From Rhizobium sp. AC27/96 (GTDB lineage: Bacteria; Pseudomonadota; Alphaproteobacteria; Rhizobiales; Rhizobiaceae): 64,000 nt of DNA. This document shows positions 58,277 to 64,000 of this stretch, piece after piece. Made by a program: the position numbers and the translations under genes. The DNA lies in the NCBI RefSeq assembly GCF_001692325.1, contig NZ_LXKN01000005.1, positions 124,001 through 188,000 of the forward strand, written 5' to 3'. The notes under the pieces are model-generated. The model was not told the DNA's origin. It was given only the letters and a program-made list of their open reading frames with translations, and made no database searches. Positions within the stretch are counted from its first letter, which is position 1. Each line of letters starts with the position of its first letter.

Positions 58277-58444
58277 TCAGCGTTTGGTCTGCGGACGGAT
58301 GGGGCGGCCTCGCTCGATCCGGAGAGCTTTGAGAAGTCCGGACTTTTCAAGTCGCGCCGCCACGTTACCGCTGATGATCTCCCGGAACACCGTGTCGGTC
58401 TTCTCGCGGATCGGAGAGATGAACAGTTTCCGATGTTTGGTCAT
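58277..58444 (-). CDS. Small basic protein, second of a small-ORF pair
   Basis: ATG 58444 follows GGGGGTG and opens 55 codons starting MTKHRKLFISPIREKTDT and ending RPIRPQTKR. It has about 15 Lys/Arg, no signal or helix, and reads as a soluble small protein. It begins two bases after the stop of the 42-residue ORF upstream. I recognise no family. Confidence 0.55.
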   Translation of the reverse strand: MTKHRKLFISPIREKTDTVFREIISGNVAARLEKSGLLKALRIERGRPIRPQTKR

Positions 58445-58446
58445 GA

Positions 58447-58575
58447 TCACACCCCCAGATAGAGTGTTGGAAGGCTAACCATGAGGACGGCCGCGATTCC
58501 GGCCATCAGGACGGACGTCTCTATCAATAACAACGCAAACCTGCGGCCACTGATGATGAAAAGAGAATTTTCCAT
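58447..58575 (-). CDS. Small membrane protein, first of a small-ORF pair
   Basis: An ideal AAGGAG lies five bases before ATG 58575. The 42 residues (MENSLFIISGRRFALLLIET... to LYLGV) contain one or two hydrophobic stretches (about 13-20 and 21-40), so it is probably membrane-embedded. It is followed two bases later by the 55-residue ORF. The upstream 90 bp are strongly AT-rich. The layout recalls small toxin or leader peptides but no function can be assigned. Confidence 0.6.
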   Translation of the reverse strand: MENSLFIISGRRFALLLIETSVLMAGIAAVLMVSLPTLYLGV

Positions 58576-58580
58576 CTCAA

Positions 58581-58680
58581 CTCCTTGTTATAATTATTTT
58601 CTAAGAGATGGCCACCATATCACATATTTTTAGAAAAATTTCATATATTATTAAAAATAGGGAATTTTTATTTTTCGGAC
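58581..58680. promoter_or_regulatory. AT-rich stretch upstream of the small-ORF pair
   Basis: About 100 bp of very low GC (TTTTTAGAAAAATTTCATAT, TTATTAAAAATAGGG) interrupts a high-GC chromosome. It contains the short inverted repeat ATTTTT-AG-AAAAAT. It is the likely promoter region for the ORFs at 58575-58277 and looks acquired. Confidence 0.45.
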
Positions 58681-58775
58681 GTGAGCGCATCCATATTAGC
58701 TCGAGCGAAGGTCGTCGCAATCGATGCGACGGCTCGAATGAAGTTGGTGCCGCATCGATGGGGACGCAAGGCCAA

Positions 58776-58801
58776 AGAAAAAGGCGGCTGTGAGCCGCCT
58801 T
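58776..58801 (-). terminator. Intrinsic terminator of the OmpA-family gene
   Basis: AAGGCGGCT (58781-58789) pairs with AGCCGCCTT (58793-58801) around a GTG loop. On the minus strand the stem is followed by TTTTTCTTT. It lies 30 bp past the stop at 58831. Confidence 0.88.
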
Positions 58802-58830
58802 TGCCTGTCTTGCTATCCAGTCAGCGGATG

Positions 58831-59826
58831 CTACTGCCGATGGAGTTCCACGCGGCGGTTCTTTGCGCGTCCCTCTTCATTGTCGTTCGGTGCCACGGGC
58901 GACTGCAGGCCTTCGCCGCTTGCCTTGAGGCGATCCTGCGCAACACCATAGGTGCTGACCAGATCGGCGACGACAGCGTCTGCCCGTTCCTTCGACAATT
59001 TCAGGTTGAAATCAGCGCCGCCGATATTATCGGTGTAGCCGACCACGGAGAGCTTCTCGTTCGGCTGATCCTTCAGGAATTTGCCGATTTCATCGAGGCT
59101 TGGACGCGAGTCCGGCTTGATCACCGCCTTGTTGAAGTCGAAGTGAATGCCGTAGAGCAGCACCTTGCCCGAGGTATCGAGCGCCTTGTTGATGTCAGAC
59201 GCGGTGACCAGAACCATCTGGTTTTTCAGCTCGCCGACCTGCAGCGTGTCGAGACGAACATAGACCTGGCCCTTGACTGCCTCGAACTCCGGCACATAGC
59301 CGTCTTCGAATTCAATCACATAAAGCGCGAGATAGGTCTTGGCACCACCTTCTTCCTTCACGGCAGCCACATAGCGTGCCTCGTCAGGGCTGAAGCCGAA
59401 AAGCTGGCCGCCGGGGCCCTTTTCTCCGAAGACATCTTCCAGCCGGCTGGTATCCTCCTGCTTTGCCTGAAACAGGATCTTATAGCCTGCGGACTGCAGA
59501 TCGTTCAGATAGTTGCGGAACACCTCGGCCGAGGAAGGCCCGGCAGGAACGGAATAGACGTTCTGCGCCAGACGACCTTCCAGCTCTTCCTTGCTGGCAA
59601 AGCCAGACTTGTCCGGATCATCCTCGTTCTTGGTCCATTTTCCCGTCGGCAAAGTGTATTCTGCGAAGTTGCGCCCATCGCACAGCTCGATCGATGAACC
59701 TTCGAAGCGCTTGATGCCGGGAAAATCCTTGCAGCCCGCCTTGTCGGCAGCGAAGACCGATGATGAGACGGAAATCGCCGTCAACACGATGGCCGCGAAG
59801 ACCCCGCTTAAGAGTTTCGATGTCAT
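58831..59826 (-). CDS. OmpA-family outer-membrane/periplasmic protein with DUF4892-like domain
   Basis: ATG 59826 follows GGGGGTAATC. A signal peptide spans residues 1-26 (ending SSVFA). The middle (about 45-200) resembles DUF4892 (FEGSSIELCDGRNFAEYTLP, YLALYVIEFEDGYVP). The C-terminal OmpA domain (about 225-331) binds peptidoglycan, with HFDFNKAVIKPDS, VVGYTDNIGG, SKERADAVVADL and KNRRVELHR. It is likely an envelope anchor. A strong terminator follows. Confidence 0.9.
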   Translation of the reverse strand: MTSKLLSGVFAAIVLTAISVSSSVFAADKAGCKDFPGIKRFEGSSIELCDGRNFAEYTLPTGKWTKNEDDPDKSGFASKEELEGRLAQNVYSVPAGPSSAEVFRNYLNDLQSAGYKILFQAKQEDTSRLEDVFGEKGPGGQLFGFSPDEARYVAAVKEEGGAKTYLALYVIEFEDGYVPEFEAVKGQVYVRLDTLQVGELKNQMVLVTASDINKALDTSGKVLLYGIHFDFNKAVIKPDSRPSLDEIGKFLKDQPNEKLSVVGYTDNIGGADFNLKLSKERADAVVADLVSTYGVAQDRLKASGEGLQSPVAPNDNEEGRAKNRRVELHRQ

Positions 59827-60056
59827 GATTACCCCCAAAAATGACAGAGTGACGCGTCATCGGCGATCCAAATGCGCCAGGCCGCCCGATGTCACGATTG
59901 CTTTATAGGGTCGTAAAGTGCATTTCGCAATATGGGAAATGAGGTACAGGAAATGGCATTGCCGGCGCGTTCGGCTGACAGGTGCGGGGGTTTCGGGGCT
60001 TGGATCAACCGCGGTGGCCTCGCCTCGGTTTTAACGCAGCCCCGGAGGCGCCTGCC

Positions 60057-60422
60057 TCAATAATACTCGACGCGCGTCTCATTGAGCACGACGCGGATGA
60101 CCCGATAGACATACAGGAAGCTGGCAAGACCAAGGGTCACGATGATCAGAATGGCCCAAAGAATGACGTGTCCTATCGAGTGACCAATATTGAAGGTGCA
60201 GTTAAAACGACCGATTGGGCGACCGGAACCATCCAGCAGTTCGGTTTTATTCAGGACAGTCCGGTTAAGGTAATAGGGAAATACGATCAGGGCCAGGCCG
60301 AGCGTGACGATCGTCAATATGATCCAGAGAACGACGCTGCCGATCGCTTCAACTATGCTGAATGTGCATCTCAGTCGGCCGATGCGAGTCGTGGCTACAG
60401 TGATTTCGGACAATGTATTCAC
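60057..60422 (-). CDS. Small membrane protein made of two tandem repeats
   Basis: This 121-residue protein is a duplication. Residues about 16-62 (RLRCTFSIVEAIGSVVLWII...LNKTELLD) match residues about 71-121 (RFNCTFNIGHSIGHVILWAI...LNETRVEYY). Each unit has a Cys, a hydrophobic IVTLGLA helix and a conserved VLN(K/E)T end. It probably has two to four membrane passes. I do not recognise a characterised family. An inverted repeat lies 73-105 bp upstream. Confidence 0.8.
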   Translation of the reverse strand: MNTLSEITVATTRIGRLRCTFSIVEAIGSVVLWIILTIVTLGLALIVFPYYLNRTVLNKTELLDGSGRPIGRFNCTFNIGHSIGHVILWAILIIVTLGLASFLYVYRVIRVVLNETRVEYY

Positions 60423-60773
60423 CTTTCAAAATACTAGCGGGTGCTTGGGTCGGATTCGATAAATGCAATGAAAAACGCTATTCCGGAATGGTGCATACCA
60501 CTATCGGAAATCGCGCATAAGTGGTATTTATAAATATTTTCTACTTCGGGATCGGTAGGGGCGAACCATATCCCGGCACATTGAGTGCGGTCGAAAAATG
60601 AAACAGGCGCGATCCAATATGGCGTTTAAGAAGCGCCTTCGTACACTTTGCAATGCGACGGTATTCGCGCCGCCGCCAAAATGATGCGCGCGGATCGAGC
60701 TTTAGATTTCGGCCGAGGCGGCACCTGCTCTTGGAGCAATGCTGGTAGCGGCGGCGATGATGCTGGTGATTGA
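60423..60773. other. Gene-poor stretch before tRNA-Leu
   Basis: About 350 bp with no supported ORF. It holds an inverted repeat (ATACCACT 60495-60502 / AGTGGTAT 60520-60527) followed by AT-rich sequence, possibly the operator or promoter of the repeat membrane protein gene. Confidence 0.45.
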
Positions 60774-60858
60774 TGGTGCCCCATGCCGGAGTCGAACCAG
60801 CACTTCTTTCGAAACTCGATTTTGAGTCGAGCGCGTCTACCAATTCCGCCAATGGGGC
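60774..60858 (-). tRNA. tRNA-Leu (anticodon CAA)
   Basis: The minus strand gives an 85-nt class II tRNA. GCCCCAT pairs with ATGGGGC in the acceptor arm, CTCGA/TCGAG closes the anticodon loop CTCAAAA (anticodon CAA), a long variable arm follows, the T-arm reads GGTTCGACTCC, and CCA is encoded at 60776-60774. Confidence 0.97.
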
Positions 60859-60956
60859 AACGGATCATGACGAGGCGGCTGTCTAGCATGTGATCGGCGG
60901 GGCGCGCAAGCCGGGTTCGGCACATATTGCGAGTGTTTCCGCAGGGTTGCGGTTTG

Positions 60957-60988
60957 GCCCATGGCGTTGATGACGCCATGGGCTTTTT
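60957..60988 (+). terminator. Plus-strand intrinsic terminator with no plus-strand gene upstream
   Basis: A perfect 11-bp stem (GCCCATGGCGT / ACGCCATGGGC) with loop TGATG is followed by TTTTTG on the plus strand. The flanking genes are all on the minus strand; the MFS gene ends at 61000. On the minus strand no U-tract follows. Confidence 0.75.
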
Positions 60989-60999
60989 GCTGCTGAAGC

Positions 61000-62298
61000 T
61001 CAGTGAGCCATGGCCGGGCGCTTGGTGGTGGAGCCGGACTTTTGCAGCGTGATCGCCAGGATCGCGGCGAGCAGGCAGAAGGCGCCTGCAACGAAGAAGG
61101 CGGGCAGGTAGGTGTTGAGCTCGGTACGCGTCAGGCCGGCGCCATAGGCGGCGGTGGCCGCACCCAGCTGGTGGCCTGCAAAGACCCAGCCGAAGACGAG
61201 GCCGGCCTTTTCGCGGCCGAAGCGATCGGCGGCGATCTTGACGGTCGGCGGCACGGTGGCGATCCAGTCGAGGCCATAGAAGACCGCGAAGATCGACAGG
61301 CCGTAGAAGGTGAAGTCGCTGAAGGGCAGGTAGACCAGCGACAGGCCGCGCAAGCCGTAATACCAGAAGAGCAGCCAGCGATTGTCGAAGCGGTCGGAGA
61401 GCCAGCCGGAGCCGATCGTACCGAAGAAATCGAAGATGCCCATGACGGCAAGCACGCTGGCGGCCGCGACCGGCACGATGCCGAAATCACCGCAGAGCGT
61501 TACGAAATGCGTCTGGATCAGGCCATTGGTCGAGAGGCCGCAGATGAAGAAGGTGGCAAACAGGATCCAGAAGGTGGAGGTGGTGGACACTTCTCTCAGG
61601 ATCGACAGCGGCGAGGCGAGCGCCGCCTTGAGGTTCCTGGTGGCCGGCGGCGGCGGTGTGACGTGGATTTCGCCGACCAGCGGCAGATTGACGTCCGAAG
61701 GGCGGTCGCGCATCAAAAGCAGCACGATGAGGGCCGCAACGACGATCATGCCGCAGACGAAGATGACGGTGGTGCGCCAGCCGTAGCGCGTCGTCAGCTC
61801 GGCCATCAGCGGCAGAAACACGAGCTGCCCGGTTGCGGAGCTTGCCGACAGCATGCCGATGACAAGGCCGCGATGCTTGGTGAACCAGCGCGTCGACACA
61901 GTCGCCGCCAGCACCATGGCGGTGAGGCCGGTGCCGAAGCCGACGATGATGCCCCAGCAGAGCAGCAGCTGCCAGACCTGCGTCATGAACAATGAGCCGA
62001 TGAAGCCGACGCTGATGGTGGCAAGCGCGAAAACGATGACCTTGCGAACGCCGAAGTAATTCATGAAGGCGGCGGCGAAGGGTCCCATCAGGCCGAACAG
62101 CAACAGCCGGACGGCGAGTGCCGAGGAAATGGAGGACGTGCTCCAGCCGAACTCGTCCTCCAGCGGCTTGATGAGCACGCCGGGTGCGCCCATGGCGCCC
62201 GCGGTGACGAGCATGGTGAGGAAGGTGGCGCCGACGACGACCCATCCGTAATGGATGTTGCGCCGGGCGAGCGTCGAAGCAAGAGCAGTCGAGACCAT
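61000..62298 (-). CDS. MFS transporter (monocarboxylate/OFA-like)
   Basis: This 432-residue protein has 12 predicted helices. The N-terminal NIHYGWVVVGATFL and the loop 2-3 motif around NYFGVRKVIVFAL are MFS-type, with a second-half equivalent SDRFDNRWLL and a central cytoplasmic loop (about 195-235). The layout resembles oxalate:formate/monocarboxylate MFS members. The substrate is unknown. It is divergent from a TetR regulator with twin operators between, so it is probably repressed by that regulator. Confidence 0.9.
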   Translation of the reverse strand: MVSTALASTLARRNIHYGWVVVGATFLTMLVTAGAMGAPGVLIKPLEDEFGWSTSSISSALAVRLLLFGLMGPFAAAFMNYFGVRKVIVFALATISVGFIGSLFMTQVWQLLLCWGIIVGFGTGLTAMVLAATVSTRWFTKHRGLVIGMLSASSATGQLVFLPLMAELTTRYGWRTTVIFVCGMIVVAALIVLLLMRDRPSDVNLPLVGEIHVTPPPPATRNLKAALASPLSILREVSTTSTFWILFATFFICGLSTNGLIQTHFVTLCGDFGIVPVAAASVLAVMGIFDFFGTIGSGWLSDRFDNRWLLFWYYGLRGLSLVYLPFSDFTFYGLSIFAVFYGLDWIATVPPTVKIAADRFGREKAGLVFGWVFAGHQLGAATAAYGAGLTRTELNTYLPAFFVAGAFCLLAAILAITLQKSGSTTKRPAMAH

Positions 62299-62443
62299 GG
62301 GGTGCGTTCCAATAAGTTTCTTAATCTAGGTATCAGGGGCGGAAGGGCGGTGAAAGCGCTTGATCGCGAAAGGCCAGGGGTACCGTTTCGCTTGTAGCGC
62401 CAGGCCGCTCTTCCGGCTTGAACGTTTGTGTAAAGGCGTTTAG

Positions 62444-62457
62444 ATGATAGCGATCAT
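62444..62457. promoter_or_regulatory. Operator-like inverted repeat 1 in the MFS/TetR intergenic region
   Basis: ATGAT-AGCG-ATCAT. It shares the exact half-sites and 4-bp spacer of the second site 29 bp further on, about 145 bp from the MFS start. Confidence 0.65.
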
Positions 62458-62472
62458 ATTTGTTGCATATTC

Positions 62473-62486
62473 ATGATGGTCATCAT
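62473..62486. promoter_or_regulatory. Operator-like inverted repeat 2 in the MFS/TetR intergenic region
   Basis: ATGAT-GGTC-ATCAT, 47 bp before the TetR ATG. The centre-to-centre distance from the first site is 29 bp, close to three helical turns, which suits two dimers on one face of the DNA. Confidence 0.65.
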
Positions 62487-62532
62487 ATAAATTGTCAATA
62501 CAGATTTATTGAAGCTCTGATGGAGTTTTTTG

Positions 62533-63120
62533 ATGAGAGTGAGCCGGGAAAAATTTGCCGAGAACCGCGAGAAGATTCTTGCGGTTGCGGGGGAGCTTTT
62601 TCGCGAAAAGGGTTTTGACGGCATCGGTGTCGCCGAGATCATGAAGGCCGCCGGCCTGACGCATGGCGGCTTCTACGGCCATTTCGAATCGAAGGACGAG
62701 CTCGCCTGCGAGGCCAGCAAGGCGCTGGTATCGCGCTCGCTCGAGCGCTGGAAGGAAGTGGCGGCGAGCTCACCCGACCAGCCGCTGGAGGCGCTGCTCG
62801 CCCATTATCTCTCGCATCGCAACGTCGTGGAGCATGCGACAGGCTGCGTTTTTGCGTCATTGACGCAGGAGGTCAGCCGTCATGGCCCGGAAATGCAATC
62901 GACCTTTACCGGCGGGCTGATGGGGCTGGTGGAAGTGCTTGAGGATATCGTTCCGGGCGAGACTGCGGAGGACCGCCGCCGCAGGGCCTTTGCCAGCCTT
63001 TCGGCCATGGTTGGCGCCGTCATCCTGGCTCGCGCCATGGACGATACGGCGCTCTCACACGAATTTCTGTCGGCAACCCGGCAGGAGCTGACGCCGCCGC
63101 CGGGTAGCGACAAGGATTGA
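62533..63120 (+). CDS. TetR family transcriptional regulator
   Basis: From ATG 62533 this 195-residue protein has an N-terminal HTH (AGELFREKGFDGIGVAEIMKAAGLTHGGFYGHF, positions about 19-50, cited in part) and a variable ligand-binding C-terminal domain. The frame also includes a TTG one codon earlier. It is divergent from the MFS gene, and two matching operators lie between. It probably represses both itself and the transporter until a ligand binds. Confidence 0.93.
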   Translation: MRVSREKFAENREKILAVAGELFREKGFDGIGVAEIMKAAGLTHGGFYGHFESKDELACEASKALVSRSLERWKEVAASSPDQPLEALLAHYLSHRNVVEHATGCVFASLTQEVSRHGPEMQSTFTGGLMGLVEVLEDIVPGETAEDRRRRAFASLSAMVGAVILARAMDDTALSHEFLSATRQELTPPPGSDKD

Positions 63121-63130
63121 TCGATCCTTT

Positions 63131-63925
63131 TTAGTCGCGGAAGGCGAGCAGCCCGTTTGCCTCGACGATTTCCTTGAACTTGCCGTCGGGTGCGGCGGCA
63201 AGCAGCTCTGCGCGTAACGCGGCTTCGAAATCGGCGGCCTTGTCGCCCAGCGCCTGTGGCGAGGTCGACGACATCGAGAAGACGCGGCCGACGATATCCT
63301 CGATATCCCTCGTATATTCCGTGACGACGCCGATGCGTTCGAGATTGCGGAAGGGCGAGCCCAGTAGCATGGCTTCATGCGGCGCCCAGGCCTTGCTCTT
63401 GCGCAGCAGGCGGTCGGCATTGCGTTCCGGCGAATAGGTTTCAGCCAGCGGCTCGACGATCCCGCGCCAATCCGGCTCCGCCAAAATGCTCTTGTCGTGG
63501 AAAAGCACGACCGCGCCACCCGGCTCGATCAGCCTGTCCAGTGCTTCAAGCGTTGCCGGCCTGTCCATCCAATGGAATGAGCGGCCCATGACGCAGAGGT
63601 GTAGCTTGCCGATTTGAGGTCCGAGATCGTAGGACGAGCCCTGCTTGACGGTGATGTCGACGCCGGCATCCTGAGCGCCGGCTTCGGCGGCGGCAAGCAT
63701 TTCCGGCTCCGGATCCATGGCGGTGACGGTTGCGCCCTGCAGCCGGGCGAAGGCGATGCCGAGCTGGCCGGGGCCGCAGCCAAGGTCGAGCACATGATCG
63801 CCGGCTTTCAGGCCACTGCGCTCGGCGACGCGGTCGATCAGCCTGTCCGGATAGGGAATGCGGTAGCGCAGGTAATAGGCCGCGGTCGATTGAAAGCGCC
63901 GCGCTATAAAGGGAACTGTGGTCAT
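63131..63925 (-). CDS. SAM-dependent methyltransferase
   Basis: This 264-residue class I methyltransferase has motif I VLDLGCGPGQLG (about 45-56), the acidic MDPEPEMLAAA, VMGRSFHWMD and LIEPGGAVVLFHD. It begins MTTVPFIARRFQSTAAYYLRYR. The substrate is unknown. It converges on the TetR gene with 10 bp between the stops. Confidence 0.9.
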   Translation of the reverse strand: MTTVPFIARRFQSTAAYYLRYRIPYPDRLIDRVAERSGLKAGDHVLDLGCGPGQLGIAFARLQGATVTAMDPEPEMLAAAEAGAQDAGVDITVKQGSSYDLGPQIGKLHLCVMGRSFHWMDRPATLEALDRLIEPGGAVVLFHDKSILAEPDWRGIVEPLAETYSPERNADRLLRKSKAWAPHEAMLLGSPFRNLERIGVVTEYTRDIEDIVGRVFSMSSTSPQALGDKAADFEAALRAELLAAAPDGKFKEIVEANGLLAFRD

Positions 63926-64000
63926 CGGATATTATCCTCGGGGCTAGGAACCTCGACCTGTTAAGCCTCAACTGTGACCCGTTCGTGAAGTCACTTTTGC

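Noticed and set aside
58193..58478. Two plus ORFs of about 90 codons
   Set aside because: They overlap the small minus-strand pair, lack ribosome-binding sites and have no family features.
60541..60852. 103-codon minus ORF beginning MAELVDALDSKSS
   Set aside because: It is the translation of the tRNA-Leu gene itself, a well-known artefact.

Overview
The window is chromosomal DNA of a fast-growing rhizobium (Rhizobium/Agrobacterium/Sinorhizobium group of the Alphaproteobacteria). The evidence is a high-GC, densely packed genome, a single hemA of the glycine/succinyl-CoA type, the CobS/CobT aerobic cobaltochelatase subunits, the CpdR cell-cycle response regulator, the Rhizobiales-typical DUF2125 and TIGR02302/DUF4175 proteins, and RIME-like palindromic repeats between genes. 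No replication origin, phage, insertion sequence, CRISPR array or defence island is visible. Nearly everything is core housekeeping; the accessory-looking material is a few small ORFs and the end near 60-64 kb.

Layout. 1-8 kb: 5' part of a TamA-like outer-membrane assembly gene (running off the left edge), a glycine-zipper lipoprotein, hemA with a clear terminator, a LysE exporter, a serine/threonine dehydratase-like enzyme next to dxr, then small envelope proteins (BON domain, Ivy-type lysozyme inhibitor, a Tyr/His-repeat lipoprotein) and tRNA-Arg(CCT). 8-16 kb: M20 amidohydrolase, a D,D-carboxypeptidase with a His-rich COG0523 GTPase, TusA with an L,D-transpeptidase, accA, and xerD overlapping a small membrane protein. 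16-26 kb: aroK-aroB-CNNM transporter with overlapping ends, bolA, a C-terminal J-domain protein, cobS-cobT, a phytase-like lipoprotein, the queuosine-precursor transporter and rpmB.

26-41 kb: DUF3108 protein, EamA exporter, CE1-type esterase, gloB-cupin, a methyltransferase, hisC-tyrC-GNAT, DUF2125, ChaC-like cyclotransferase, plsC, YdcF-like protein, ftsE-ftsX, an anchored protein of unknown role, hpt and cpdR. 41-50 kb: the 917-residue TIGR02302 protein, argH-lptM-lysA, a divergent tlpA, and hydroxyacyl-CoA dehydrogenase with etfB-etfA. 51-58 kb: a small gene split by an in-frame TGA, a PduO-type adenosyltransferase, a twin-helix protein, SDR, YihY, gluQRS, an AlkA-like glycosylase, HNH nuclease, dsbB and a YqaA-like protein. 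58-64 kb: a two-gene small-ORF unit below an AT-rich stretch, an OmpA-family protein, a membrane protein built of two repeats, tRNA-Leu(CAA), and a divergent MFS/TetR pair with twin operators, followed by a methyltransferase.

Themes. Tetrapyrrole and cobalamin genes recur (hemA, cobS, cobT, PduO-type ATR). Short overlaps suggest translational coupling in aroK/aroB/CNNM, hisC/tyrC, ftsE/ftsX, gloB/cupin, the L,D-transpeptidase/tusA pair and the small membrane protein/xerD pair. No large unknown multigene system is evident. The best candidates for undescribed biology are the small-ORF pair at 58277-58575, the broken or recoded gene at 51278-51640, a preQ1-like pseudoknot covering the start codon of the queuosine-precursor transporter, and a plus-strand intrinsic terminator at 60957-60988 with no plus-strand gene in front of it.
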